From Schizophyllum amplum (taxonomy: Eukaryota > Basidiomycota > Agaricomycetes > Agaricales > Schizophyllaceae): a stretch of 64,000 nt of DNA. Positions 24,027-37,944 of the stretch are shown here, piece after piece; within the stretch, counting starts at the first letter, position 1, and every line of letters begins with the position of its first letter. The stretch is taken from the NCBI GenBank assembly GCA_007026445.1, contig VDMD01000020.1:248001-312000 (forward strand), read 5' to 3'. Under the pieces are notes generated by a model. The model was given only the letters and a program-made list of their open reading frames with translations. It did not search any database and was not told the origin of the DNA. A program made the translations under genes and the position numbers.

Positions 24027-24224
24027 TACTACCACAAGAGTCCGACGTGCAAAGCAAAATATGCAATTCCAATGTTCCGGCGAGGCGAGCGCGGTGTGAC
24101 GGACGCGTGACGGATCGTCATTCTACACGTGACCGGAGCTGAGTTTTAAAATGTACGCCGGAGACTTTCGGGTTTCGTCGTCAGATTTAAACTTGCTTCT
24201 TACCGTCGCTCATTGCAGCCCCCC
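24027..24224. promoter_or_regulatory. Bidirectional promoter of bL21m and ATP1
   Basis: Only 198 bp separate the start codons of two divergent nuclear genes for mitochondrial proteins. Co-regulation is plausible. A CACGTGA-like sequence (CTACACGTGACC) occurs at about 24124. Confidence 0.5.
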
Positions 24225-26302
<2,078 letters not shown>

Positions 26303-26327
<25 letters not shown>

Positions 26328-26480
26328 GCGTCCTCTTCTTCCGCATGAGCGTCGGTTGATGCGAGGGTCGTTGGTGTGAGGGTCCTCGTGCGGCGTGGGG
26401 CTGGTCAGTCGAGGATGGATGTCCTAGGCAGTCGAGGATGCATGTCGTAGGCAGTCGAGGTAGACGTCGTTCGTCGGGCG
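26303..26480 (+). repeat. Short tandem duplications across the ATP1 stop and 3' UTR
   Basis: A 21-22 bp unit ending CCGCATGAGCGTC, which includes the ATP1 stop codon, is repeated once directly after it. At 26405-26470 a second unit of about 23 bp (core GGCAGTCGAGGATG) occurs three times. The duplications do not alter the protein. Confidence 0.7.
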
Positions 26481-27326
26481 CCTCAGGTGCTCGATGCGTT
26501 CTTCACTGACCGGTCCTGTGGGGCTGCTTTTTCCATACACTTGCGATACAAAAAATGAAGGATGGCCTGCGTGGAATCTTATTCTTCTCTTATACTGCAT
26601 TAAGCTTTGGGTGCTTGTGTTGAGTTTGAGTGTGAGTTAATTGTTGTCTGGTGAGAGTCGAAGGTAAGATGATCAAATCGAAGGTAAGATGGTGAAGCTT
26701 GCGAGGGAATAGGCGCGGTGGCGGGATCACTAGTTCAGTGACTGCTGCCGCTAATTCAGTGACTTCATTAGCAGGAGTTGGTCGGTACTTGGTTGACACT
26801 GACTGGAAAGTGGTTTGGTTGTCTCGACGGTGTGGATGCTCTACTGTATATGTGAGCTGTGGTAGGAAGCTGGACGCTTTGCAAGTGGGGCTCGAGACTG
26901 GGAAGTATATTCGACACTGAGCAACTTCAACCGTGGGAAAATCTTCACTATTTGCGGTGTTGGTCGGTATCGCTCCTTCTTCTTCCAACCTTGTCCGCAA
27001 CCACCATGGTCATGCTCGCCTTTGTACCAATATCCTCACTGGCTGTCGGCATCCGTCTCTCTACGAAGCTTGGAGCGGGGCTCAGCGGGCAGCTTCGTTG
27101 GGGCTCAATGGACAGCCTCGCAGACGCTGCCCCGCGTTTGTTGGCCGGCCGCACATGTTCGTATTGATCTGCGATATGATAACATGGGCTGCACATCTGA
27201 GACCTGCCTTACTGAGACCAGAACAAGAGGCAGGCGACGCAGATCCATCCCTGCAGGATATAACTCGTGCAGCCCAGATCTGTCTTGCTTTCTCCCCTTG
27301 CCGTCGTTCCCCTCCCCCCACTAGCT
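26481..27326. other. Intergenic, 0.85 kb
   Basis: No supported gene. It is less GC-rich than its surroundings at 26540-26960. A small tandem duplication (ATCGAAGGTAAGAT) lies at about 26655-26690. Confidence 0.35.
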
Positions 27327-28757
27327 ATGTACGACATTAAGGGTAAATCACGAGAGGACGGCGTCCTGCGTCTCCAGGATGAGAGCGTCCCGCGCCTGCT
27401 GGACGACAGCACTCCGCGCCTCCCCTACGAGTTGCTCTACGATGTGCTCGATATCGCCGAGGCGGAGGAGGACCATCTGACGCTCCGCGCCCTCGCGCTG
27501 ACTTGCCATACCCTGCGCGCTCCCAGCCAACGGCGCCTCTTTCGGCGCATCCACCTCTCACGCAGCCGCCCCCGCCGCCTCCAGAAGCGCGGCGAATGGG
27601 AGCTCGGCCCGTGCCGCCGCCTCTGCGACGCGCTTGAGTCGACTCCCGCGCTCGGCACGTACGTCGAGGAGCTCTACCTCGGCGGGGGCGGGCTGCTCTG
27701 CATGGAGCCCAACGTGCCGTCGATTATGCACGCGTGCACGGCGGTGCAGACGTTCTCCGTCGAGTTCTTCGTGTGCAACGAGAAGGAGTACTCGCTCGTG
27801 GAGTGGGCGGACGTGCCACCGGCTTTCAAGGGCGGGATCGTCGCGCTGCTCTCGTTGCCGTCACTCACCGCGCTTGAGCTCGCCGTCGCGTCGTTCCCCA
27901 TGGGCTTGTTACGCCTCTGCCAGAACCTGCACGACGTCGTGTGGCGCGCGATCCCGGGGAACCGCTCGCGCACGCTCATCTTCGGGTTCCCGGAGGAGAT
28001 CCCGCCAGACGCGCCGCTGTATCAGTGCGAGGTCAAGAGCATCTTGCTGCAGAACTTGAGCCACGAGTTCCAGGCGATTGAGGACTTTACGATCACGGAG
28101 ACGCCGCCGTTCGATATTTCCAATGTGGAGGTTATGAAGCTGCACATCGACCGGTACTCGGCGCCTGTCACGACGATGATCATGCCCGTGTCGCACTCGC
28201 TGCGCGAACTCGAGCTGGTTTTGTCCTCTGGTGGTTAGTCTTCCTACGCAACTGGTGCGGCTGCGATGCTCACGCGTTTTCCAGCCATGAAGTACGACCT
28301 TGAGCAGGTCTGCTTTCGGCTGCGTGACTTCCCCGCTCTGGAGAGCCTGCTCGTCTCCCTCAGCATCGAAAGCACGTCGTACACGTCGACGCGCCCCATC
28401 CCTTGGCTCTCGTACATCTTCTCCGGCGCGCCAAACCACACCGCCCTCCGGCAGGTCGTCATCCACACCTACCTCACCGTGCACTCGTCTTCGATGTGGC
28501 CGGGCCTCGCGATGCCGCTCAACCTGCTCGAGTTCCCGACGGACGAGTACATCATCCTGGACGAGGCGCTGCAGTCGGTCGCCGCCGCGTCGCTGCAGAC
28601 CGTGCGCTTTCTGACTGCGGTCGAGAGGCGGGACTCAACGGGTGTGGCGAGGAGGGACTGGATGCCAGCGCAGGAGGTGGAGAACCTGGTGAAGACAAAA
28701 ATGCCCAAGGCGTACTCCAGGGGCGTCATCATCTTCGACAGTCCAAACGGTCATTGA
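27327..28757 (+). CDS. F-box-like protein (separate subfamily)
   Basis: Two exons are joined by a short intron at about 28235-28286, the junction reading SSGGAMKYDL. The start MYDIKGKSRED is preferred; an in-frame ATG at 27267 would add 20 hydrophobic residues with no family support. The F-box region reads RLPYELLYDVLDIAEAEEDH, then LALTCHTLRAPSQRRLF. The remaining 380 residues resemble the leucine-rich region of Agaricomycete F-box proteins but lack the WxWP motif and coiled coil of the other five F-box genes here. Probably a substrate adaptor of an SCF ligase; target unknown. Confidence 0.8.
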
Positions 28758-29076
28758 TTTCGGGGGCTCTTGTATATGGGGACCTAACGGTACGAACCTT
28801 TCTGCCTGATTCGCGTATATTGGCATTCACGCGCTCTCTCTCTCTCTGTCTGCAGGTGCGGTCGCACCATTTGTATCGCTCTAGCACGAAGCAGAAGTAC
28901 AGATTCATGTGCATATATGACAGCAGATAATAATGAAGCCCGCTGTGAATGATCGTCAGAATTCATACATAGCGACACCGTCAACAACTGAACGTACGGA
29001 TGTTCTCGGTTGCTGGTAGACTTTTGAGACAATGTCTGACTTCCAGTAGTCGGACTCATCCTGCCACTTGGCGGGA
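28758..29076. terminator. Convergent 3' region of two F-box genes
   Basis: 319 bp between converging stops. An (CT)n run occurs at about 28833-28850. No gene is seen. Confidence 0.35.
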
Positions 29077-30465
29077 CTACAACCCAACGTACACATGCGC
29101 GGAATCGGGCAGTTGCTCCCTCAGGCGGCATAGGTCCTCGGTGGTCATATCCAGGTATTCGACGTGAAAATGCGTCAACGCGCACCCCGAGCGGTTGAGG
29201 AAGGCGCCGAACTTGTCGTGCGGCCACACCCAATCTTCGGTAACCTGTACATCGCATACTGCGTGACTGCTGAAATGCATATTCTCCAGGCGCGGCGCAG
29301 AGAAGGCGGCAAACAGGTCGTCGAGAATACTAGGCGGATCCACGAAAATCTCCAATTCCGTGAGATGAGGTAGGATTATGGCTTTGGAAGGAGGACTGTA
29401 ATTTGCTGTGATGTAGAGGTAGATGGATAGACTTTTGAGGGCAGAGCACTCCGCCAATACGTTGTAGCCCCATACGACATCGATCCAGTTCATGTCAAGT
29501 GATGTAAGCTGTGACACCAGTAGAGGGAAGCCGATTATCTTCGCGTCGGGGATCGATTGATTCCAAGACGTGAGTCGCGGGGCATGCTTGATGAAAGACG
29601 CGAATGCTCCTGGGATCCTGCCACAATGATACGTATCATGCATCTCCACACGTTCCAGCATCTCCATAACCACTGATTTACTGTACTTCCCGGCGACGTA
29701 CGCATAAGCGTCATCGCAGATAGTCAGATGCTGGCAGCGTCGAGGAAATTGTTGGAAGAAGTCGGCAGGTAGCAAGTCGTAATCCCGGTAGGCGACAATA
29801 CCCTGGAGGACGACGCTAAGGGGCTGGGAGCCCGACTTGGCAAGATGGTATGACACCATCTTCTTGAATGCAATCAAGTCCGCCTGAGGAATGGTGTCGT
29901 ATCCACGAGGCGCATAATCGGGGTGAAGCGTTATGTTGGGTGTCCACATCCGACTGTCATCCAGAGCTATTACGCGCCATCTGTCGCATACTTGCGTGAT
30001 CGCCTGAACGGGAAGTACAGAATTGTCCAGCGGAGCCGTCAAGACATTGTTTTCGCAAGCCATCAGGAAGATACAGTGTAGAATCTCGAAAGGCAGACGC
30101 AGCGCGGGTGGCACGAGCGCGCGTTGCTGCTCAGCGTATTTCAGGAGTTTTCGATGGCGACTTTCAAGCTTCCGCGTCAAGGCCCGAAGGCGCTGGATCT
30201 CTGCCTCGAGGTTGCGAGCCTCGCCCTCCGCCGACTCTGCTTCGAAGATGACATGATCCCGAGAGGCTTCCGGGGGCATCCCGCCTCTCCTAACCGACCG
30301 TAGCGTGCGCCTGGATGGCGAAAAAGCTGGAGTGTAATACACGGATTCATCGCAGGAGGGGCAGATGATTATGCAACCGTCGTCCTCGTCCTCGTCCTCT
30401 TCCGAAGAGGTAGATGACTGTCCATCGGAACTCGTCTCCTCGTCGCTGGACACTTTGAGCGGCAT
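29077..30465 (-). CDS. F-box protein, CxxC and coiled-coil subfamily
   Basis: A single uninterrupted exon of 462 residues. An acidic Ser/Glu/Asp N-terminus is followed by CPSCDESVYYTPAFSPSRRT, a C-x2-C element shared with two other genes here. A heptad helix (LEAEIQRLRALTRKLESRHR) leads into the F-box: ALRLPFEILHCIFLMAC, then ITQVCDRWRVIALDD and MW. The C-terminal part is leucine-rich. The family motif is DWVWPHDKFGAFLNRSGCAL. One reading frame, a clean ATG and intact landmarks suggest a functional gene. Predicted SCF substrate receptor; target unknown. Confidence 0.86.
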   Translation of the reverse strand: MPLKVSSDEETSSDGQSSTSSEEDEDEDDGCIIICPSCDESVYYTPAFSPSRRTLRSVRRGGMPPEASRDHVIFEAESAEGEARNLEAEIQRLRALTRKLESRHRKLLKYAEQQRALVPPALRLPFEILHCIFLMACENNVLTAPLDNSVLPVQAITQVCDRWRVIALDDSRMWTPNITLHPDYAPRGYDTIPQADLIAFKKMVSYHLAKSGSQPLSVVLQGIVAYRDYDLLPADFFQQFPRRCQHLTICDDAYAYVAGKYSKSVVMEMLERVEMHDTYHCGRIPGAFASFIKHAPRLTSWNQSIPDAKIIGFPLLVSQLTSLDMNWIDVVWGYNVLAECSALKSLSIYLYITANYSPPSKAIILPHLTELEIFVDPPSILDDLFAAFSAPRLENMHFSSHAVCDVQVTEDWVWPHDKFGAFLNRSGCALTHFHVEYLDMTTEDLCRLREQLPDSAHVYVGL

Positions 30466-31181
30466 ACTAGAGCGCTAATGCGACATCAGACGAAGGAAAG
30501 AATATCGCTGAGTATCAGTGCGCACCCTGGCAGGAAACATATATGTCGGGTCGAGATCTCCTTGTCAACAGCAAACGTAATGACTCAACTTTTGCTGCAA
30601 GCAAGGAAATCAACTTTAAGATACGGACAAAGACAAGAAACTGACACGAGAGCAGCGCGCAAGTTGGGAAGAAAGAAGGGGAGTCCAGCCCGGCAATTAC
30701 CGGCCACGCGACATGCAAAACAGCTGCAAAGTGTATGATATCAGCACGCCTCTGACCTGAACCACCATTGTACATAAGTACCAACTCCCGATGGACATAG
30801 TCAGAATCGATGGGGACCTGCAAAGGCAGTTGCTTTACTTGGTCAGCACATCACCCTTGTGCGTGTGTTGCAAGGCTGGGTGCGCGTCACTCGTACGGTA
30901 TCTCAGCATCCCCACAGCGCTTTCAACGGACAATGGTACATGTTTTGCAGGGTTATATATCTTATTCTCTTTTGCTCTTTGACCTCACTTTCTCGTTGCT
31001 TTCTCGTGGGACAACGCAACGCATCACGCGCACGACGTGGCCATCGTTTGTTCCTTGTTTTTGTGACCTTCCTTCCTTCTTGGGCGACAATGGCCGCTGA
31101 GTATATCAGCAGGGATACCGTGGCTGTGTCGAAGGTCATAACGTTCTTTTCCTTCCCTCTTCCTTCAGCCTTGCCGCTCCA
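30466..31181. other. Divergent intergenic region
   Basis: 716 bp between an F-box gene (-) and the C2H2 gene (+). No gene is supported. A small frame at 31090 (MAAEYISRDTVAVSK) looks like a possible upstream exon, but no acceptor joins it in frame to the C2H2 protein. Confidence 0.35.
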
Positions 31182-33004
31182 ATGACTTCAAATATCATCC
31201 CCCCTGTGCGTACAGATATGGGATAAGGAACTGTAGTTTAACTAATCTTCATGTGACAGACGCCACTCGTCGAGTTGCCATGCCACAGATTGCCACAAAC
31301 CGTGCAGAAGCAATTAAAGCCCAGTGACAAGGTCGTGGCCTTTGACCTAAAGGACAATGGTCTTCTTTACTTCCGCAACGGGGTATGCAGCCACTGTGGT
31401 AAGTCCTCGAATAGGCTGCAAGAGCATGCTCTCTCGCACATGAATGAGGAGATGCGTGCGCTCCAGTACGTCGCCTCCAAAAGTCAAACTGATGTCTTGA
31501 GCTCATCCCATATAGCGGGTGGAGATGCCGTGTTTGCGGTCGGGTGGTGACACAGAAAGTCACACTCGAGAATCACATCGCCGCCAAGCAGTACGTGATC
31601 TACCCGTCCATCGTCTTGCGCCCCCTCACGTCGATCCAGCAGTGTCGATACTGCAAGGCTGCTGAGATGCTCGAAGCCAGGCTGTGGCCATACGACATAC
31701 TATCCATCTGCCATGAGCAGGCACATGCGTAGCGGGATTCATGAATTGCGTGCGGGGCGTGCACGTTCGGAGAAAAAGGACATTGACAAGATACCCTTCT
31801 TACTTGCGGCTGACCTGTCCGCCCCGTCGCTCTTCCCAGTCGCGGGTTCCTCGCGTTCTCTTTTGCACCTGCCATCTGGTCCTCCCCCGATGCAGCACCA
31901 TACGGACGGCGAGCGCGTCAATGAAGGCTTTGATCGACCGTCTTTCGTCTTACCCCGAATGGCGATCCCGCCGCCTTCGATGCCGTCCAGCGCCCAGGAC
32001 GATCACGCCCGTAGGCAGAATGAAGAATATCGAGTTCAGTCTTCGAAGAATTGGGCCCGCCGCAACTTCACGCCTCTGTCGCCGGACGACAGCGACGATC
32101 TAGACTCTAACCCCCGACGCTCTTTTACTTTGGAACCGCCTCCCTCACTCTACGCCGGATCCGACTCCAGGGAGTCGACTCCCGCCCGCCTGCCCACCCC
32201 ATCCGGCGCTAATGTCGATGAGGCGAGCATGACCAACAACCTCGACGACCTCCTTCCCGCCAACTGGGCAATTGAGCCAGATGAAGAGCTGAAGGCCGGC
32301 CCTGATGGCACGGTGGACTGCGGCGGCGGCTTGATTCTTTCCATAAACGGCGCGCAGTGCAGCCATGCTGACTGTAACGTCGTCGCCGGCGGTCAAAGGA
32401 TGATTATGCATGTTACCGTGCATATGACCCAGGAGCGTCGGGAAAAGCTGTAAGTGGCATCTACCAGCGAGGCGTACCGAAAGCTGATCAGGGCGGGTCA
32501 TAGGTCCTGGAGATGCGGCGCGGCAGATTGCAACTTCCAATGCATCACAAAGCGAAACTTGAAGTTGCACTATATGGCAAAGCAGTAAGCTTTCAATCAA
32601 GTTCACGCTCTCGCGCCTCGTTGAGTATTCTTGTCAGTTCTGGCGTGAAGCCATTCGCGTGCCAAATTTGCCCCTGGAAGGCTGGGCGCCCGGACATGCT
32701 GTCAAAGCATATGCGCAACGTGCACAACGTGCGTGCTCGGGCTTACAATCGGCAGCAGAACTATCGCTGGAACAATGCATCGTTTCGCGGTGCGGCGAGG
32801 AGGCAGTCGGGCAGCGACAAACCAGCCCCTCCTCCGTCCGTTCAGATCAAAGATCTAGATATCGACGACGAAGACGCGGGGGATAATAAAGTGCACGAAC
32901 TGCGTCTTGAGTATTCCGACGTCAAAACCGAGGAAGTGGACGATGCTGCGTATCTCAGCGGTACGGAGACGGAGTACGAACTCGATTATGCGGAGTCGTC
33001 GTAG
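31182..33004 (+). CDS. Six-finger C2H2 zinc-finger protein, putative transcription factor
   Basis: Exon 1 is only MTSNIIPP (31182-31205). Spliced exons give TPLVELPCHRLPQTVQ. Fingers follow in order: an atypical CSHCGKSSNRLQEHALSH; CRVCGRVVTQKVTLENHIAA ending KH across an intron; CSKPGCG with RHMRSGIH (C-x4-C-x12-H-x5-H); and after a 150-residue Ser/Pro/Asp-rich stretch CSHADCNVVAGGQRMIMHVT; CGAADCNFQCITKRNLKLHY with the last His again supplied by the next exon; and CQICPWKAGRPDMLSKHMRN. The C-terminus is acidic with Glu/Asp runs, a likely activation or interaction region. Introns at CA|GTACGT fall inside the final His codon of one finger, an accurate check on the model. Target genes are unknown. 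Confidence 0.8.
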
Positions 33005-34700
33005 ATATTTCACCACCTCGAGATGATTTCGACCTCCTCGCCGCACTTACTTACTAAGTAGTACTGCACACTCCTTCCACGCGTTACTAGTGACTACATA
33101 CCCTGAAGGCCTCACACCCCTTACTTCCTATCCGTATACCAACTTGTAATATGGCACGATGAGCCGGTCGTCTTCAGCTTCTCCTACCAGCTATAAACGA
33201 CCTTCACAATGTTATCAGAGTCCCAAGCTACAATACATATCATAGGTACACACTACAGTAATGCCACAATTTCGAGAAATATCTGCTAGATGTCCAAGCA
33301 TAAGGTAGTCCGTCCAGCGCCATTCAAGTCCACCGCGATCCATGATGCGCGAACCCAATGACTGTCCGCCGACGACAACCAGGACAAACATGGACTGCAG
33401 TAGTAGCAGTCCGTGATCACGCAAGGGTTAATTTACGCCGGACATACGCATTGTCCGGTAAGACCACCTAGACGTCGTCTTCGTGTGGGATGCACAACAT
33501 CTAGCGCGAATAGCGTCAGCCAGCGCATACACGTCACGCACGGCTGAAGTACATACCATGCCCGGCGTAAGGTTGCTGCAGCTCGAATTGACCATCTCGC
33601 GATTCTTGACGATTACATCCACCACCGAGGACCGGTACGAGTGTGCAATGCGTCGACAGCTATCGCCAAACTCGACAACATGTCGCGCTTTACAGCTACT
33701 GTAGAAGCCTTTGATGTAGATGGGTGCGCAGTCTACAAGGACCGCAGCTGAAGCCAAACATGAGAAAAACATGCCAAAGGTCCGAGACTCAGGACGAACG
33801 CACCGAAGACCAAGAAGGTTGCAAAACACAGTAAGTGCGGACGCATGGTAGAGCGAAACGATCCCGCGAGTGCGTCTCGTCCAAGGACATCTTAAGTAGG
33901 CGCAAACTGCAGCTAAAAGTGCTCGTCGGAGGGATCCTAAATGCGCTTGCCACGTCAAACCAGCTAGTGTTCGAGCCATCGGATGTTGCCCTCAACAAGC
34001 AACCAGTGTTCATCTAGTAGGGTGAACGCCGGCGCATAGCTCGTACGCGAAGGCAGGACCGAGTATCGTCAGGAACCGGCCTATCACGAAGCAGTCCACC
34101 AGAAAACAGATCGCAGAATGGAGAACAAAAATCCTACACCTGCCCAATGAATAACGAGCGGCTCCAGAGCGAAGACATGGGCATCGAAGGCAGAATACGG
34201 CGACGTGCATTGCTCTTGTAAGTGCAGTCCTGTCCATATTCATCAGGTAGGCTGGAACAAACTGCTCACCTAAGCCACCAAGCGCACTAGGTACTCCGGC
34301 GTTTGTGACATGACGCTTGAAGGGCCAGTCGACGTAGGGCTTTGACTACACACCGATGCGATTGACGACGCGACCCGCCTTGCGTCTTGAGACACATAGG
34401 ATTGTACGCCGGATAGTTGCGCACCGAGTCAGTCAGCCCGCTTTACAGCACACTCTGACGCACCACATAGCAAACAGCCATGAACTTCTTGTGTCACTCA
34501 TGGCCAGCAGTCGAGAGCACCTGCGAAAGGGGAACCACATCCAACGAGGATAGAAAAAAAAAGAACCGCACTGGATCAGCCCATCTGCCCCATCACGCGC
34601 ACAAACACAACCACCACACGCAGACCATCTTCCAAGAGGCTGAAAGTCATTTCATAGCAGCAAGAGCAAAGATAAGTACGCAAATACCGTCAGGATCCAA
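33005..34700. other. 1.7 kb with no confident gene
   Basis: A minus-strand open frame at 33428-33979 contains hydrophobic stretches (FFSCLASAAVLVDCAP) and further short frames lie upstream to 34243. They cannot be spliced into a convincing protein. This could be a decayed membrane-protein gene or chance. Confidence 0.35.
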
Positions 34701-37422
34701 TCATATTTCGCCCTCCTCCGGCGTATCCTCCCGCGGCCTCGCCGGCACGACATCTTCGCGCTCATACTTGATTCGCTGTCCCAGGCATTAGTCCAATCTC
34801 TCCGACCCCAGATGTGCCCAAACGCACCTTATCCGCACGCTCGTCAAGTTCGTACTTGATAGGCTCCTCCCGCGCGACAGACAGATCACGATCCGGGTCT
34901 TCCCTTCGCGGCTCGTCCCAATCCCGGCTGTACGCCCGCGTCCGACGATCACGTCGGTCATCGCGATGCCCGCCACCGTGTCGCGAGCGATAATCACGAT
35001 CGTAGCGGCGGTCATAGTCGTCGGCCTGACGGTAGCGTCCGCCGCGCTCGCGAGGCTTTGCATCGCGGTCGTAGTCGCGGTCACGCATGGGCTCCTTGCG
35101 CTTCCGTCCACTTTGCGAACCCCCATCCTCAGAGGCAGCTTCGCGGAGGCGCTCCTGATGCAACGTTAGTGCTTGTTAAAATATTATACGCTCGTGATAA
35201 CTGACCTTCTGCCGCTTGACGAACTTGGCAAATGCAGCGCGCCGGCCTTCGTCGTCAGCGATGGACGTATACTCCGGGAGATGCTGCATGAGCGGGACCG
35301 CCTGCAGGGTGGTGATGAGCAACCAGCGCCTGCTAAAGAGTTAATACTCACATCTTCAAAGCTCATGTTGAGGTCGATCGGCTCCGGTAGTTTTTTAAGC
35401 GCGTAGCGAAGGTCATCCTGAAGATGTCTCTGCTTTCGCTCGAACCGCCGTTTCTCATCCGCTTGCCTCTGAAGCGCCGCGGCAAGCATCTACAGGGCTC
35501 GTGAGTAAGATGGCATGGAAGAAAGCAGGGTTAGCAGAACTTACCGTACTGTAGATCTCTTGCAAATCCTCATCGGAAAGCTTCTCCTTCACCTCGGAAT
35601 CGTCCTTGACCAAATCCAAGAACTCCCCCTCCGTTGTCTCAGGCTTGATCTCTGGGCGCTTGTCCGCCTCCGCTGCATCCTCCATTTTCACATCCTCCTG
35701 CTCCTTCTGCACGTCCTCGCCCTTCTCGGCCTCCCTCTCCCCCTGCGCACTAGCCACCGCCCGCCGCTTCAGCGCCGCGTCCGTCACCTCCATCTTCTTG
35801 TCCAGCACCTGGTCCAGCTCGTCCACCTTGTCCCAGAAGAGCTCAAGGGGGTTGGAGCCGGGGTTGCCCAGCATGTCGAGGTACCGGATGTCGTCCTTGA
35901 ACACCGGGTAGACCTCCTTCCACTTCGAGCGCGCCTTGATGGTGCCGTTGGTGACGAGCTCCTGGAGCAGGTTCCTGAAGCCCTCGCGCGCCTTGCGCTC
36001 CTTCCGCGTCTTCTCCACCTGTGCCCGGCGCGTCTGCTCCTCGAACTCTCGCTCGGTCACACGCGCGTAGTCCTCGAAGGCAAGGAGGATGTCGAGGCTG
36101 GGGAGCTTCTGCAGTTCGGGGTCATCGTTCCACGCCTCCGAGTCCAGCAGCATCTTGTGCGCGGTGCGCCAGCGGGTCAAGACATCAATGTTCAGCTGCT
36201 TGAAGAGCGCGACGACCTTCTGCGTCGCGCGGGTGCGCGAGGCACGGGTCTCTTGCTGATGTCTTGTCAAAAGCTGCTATCGCGGCATGAAAAGGACACT
36301 CACCATCTCCCGCTCCTTCAGCTCATTGACGTACTCTTCGAAAATATGCCGCCGCTCGGACTCTATACGCGCCTGCTGCCAGATCGGGTGCTGCGCGAAG
36401 AGCTTGTCCGCGGTCGAGAAGGTCGTGTAATGGAAGACATTTGGGTTGCCCTTCAGCATATTCCGCAGCGCCGGCCTCAGCTTGGCCATCCGCGTCTCCT
36501 TCTCTTCCTGCTCCTTCGCCTTCAGCTGCGCCGTGAACTTCTCAAACGCCGCCTTCTTCTCCGCGAGCGAGTTGAGCGCGCGGTACAGAGGGTCCGTGAT
36601 GATCGCGCGCATAGTCCGCTCCCAGGTCCACGTCGGGTCGACGCCGGCCTTGCGGAGGAGTGCATGAACGCCTTCTCGCCCTCCTCAAAGGTCTGGAAGC
36701 CGTTGTGTGGGATGATCGGATCGTCGCCATGCTTGGGCGGGCTGGGAGGACACCGGACGACAGTGGGAAGGCCGTTCTGAGCAGCAGTACCGCCTGTATG
36801 CGCGCCTACAGCGAGGGGTTGGCATTGGGCGCCTGCCCATTCCCAGCTGGGGCGGGCGTCCCTGCGCCGGAGGGTCCGGTGATTTGGCTGGGTCTGCGGG
36901 TGGCTTGAGTAACATTTACGCGCATATATGCGCATATACGCACGTTGTGGTGTCGCCGCCGCTCCAGGTCCACCTTTCTCTACTTTTTCCAGCAGGAGCA
37001 GAAGCTCCTCGGGCATATCCCATTTCGACTCCTTAGTCTCGGTCTGGCGGGTATGATTCAGCGCAGCGCTCTTCCTAGCTCCTGCACACTCACATGGTAG
37101 TAGTACTTCCTGCCCCCAGAAAAGTACTCCTTCCACTTGGTGGTCGTCAAAGCTTTCTGTATCGCGATCAGCGACTGTCCCACTTGTGAGGATCGGTCTT
37201 TCGCACCTCGAATGGAGTTTTGAGGTCTGTACTTGTATCAGCACGATGCACTTCATTTACTTGTGTTCCATTGCTATAACGCACCATCGGGCTTTTCCCA
37301 AACGCTCTCCCGTGTTCCCGTATTGAACCAGTACGTCCGGCCCTCCGGATTGCGGTGCTCAGTCTGCAAGGAATGAGCACACATACATCTGTCAGAACCT
37401 CCCAGCGTACCCAGACATTCAT
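34701..37422 (-). CDS. PRP40: Pre-mRNA-processing factor 40 (WW and FF domains)
   Basis: This is a U1 snRNP-associated splicing factor that bridges the 5' splice site and the branch-point proteins. Exon 1 encodes MNVW and splices to TEHRNPEGRTYWFNTGTRES, which is WW domain 1. KWKEYFSGGRKYYYH plus ETKESKWDMPEEL is WW domain 2. A Pro/Gly/Ala linker follows, then FF domains. The first starts at about FEEGEKAFMHLLRKAGVDPT and continues TDPLYRALNSLAEKKAAFEK; others cover ERRHIFEEYVNELKERE and SKWKEVYPVFKDDIRYLDML. After an acidic/Lys-rich helix, NMSFEDAVPLMQHLPEY and FAKFVKRQKERLREAASED lead to an Arg/Asp/Tyr-rich tail ending REDTPEEGEI. Around nine introns. The start at 37422 is fixed by a 5 bp-frame intron right after Trp4. 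Confidence 0.92.
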
Positions 37423-37944
37423 CTCGACTCTCAAAATCCGCGAAGGTGCTTCAGTGCTTGCCGTTCAGCCCAGCGCTCGCGGCTCTGGTCAAGTTCAGTA
37501 GAATATGTGGCGTTGCGTCGGACTTGCCGTCCGGCCGGGCCGTCGCCGCTGCGCGTTGAACTTCCGTTGCTTCCAAGGCGCGACTTGGACGTTTGGTATA
37601 TGTCGTCTAGCATTATATACTTCTAGAATGTAGCCTACGTACAACGAGCGTTAAATCTCTCTCAGCCAACGGATACAGCAGGAAAGGAACCCTGTGCGAA
37701 TGAGTGGCAAAAATGGGCGACGAAACGTCCGCCCACTGGGCACTGAGTGGGAAGAGAAGAAAGTTGAAACTTTACATAAAATCGAAAAGTTGTCGCGCAG
37801 TGTAGACGTAGATCAGGGATGCAAATGCAAGCAGACCATGTAGGCCAGAGGCACAAGCCGGCACGAATGATGTGAGAGGGCGTACACAGAACTGGTATGA
37901 TTAGGAGAATCATGACAGATATAACAGGTGCCAGAAAGCTAAGG
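37423..37944. other. Intergenic between PRP40 and KEI1
   Basis: Upstream of PRP40 (-) and downstream of KEI1 (-). A 60-residue frame at 37431-37613 (-) has no match to PRP40 N-termini and is rejected as an exon. Nothing else seen. Confidence 0.35.

Noticed and set aside
31090..31134. Upstream first exon (MAAEYISRDTVAVSK) for the C2H2 gene
   Set aside because: The available donor and acceptor put the C2H2 frame out of phase, and an ATG at 31182 joins cleanly.
33428..33979. 183-residue minus-strand frame with hydrophobic segments
   Set aside because: No convincing start, splice chain or family; kept only as a note in the intergenic entry.
35515..36780. 421-residue plus frame over PRP40
   Set aside because: Leu/Arg/His-rich antisense shadow of FF-domain exons; crosses PRP40 introns without regard to them.
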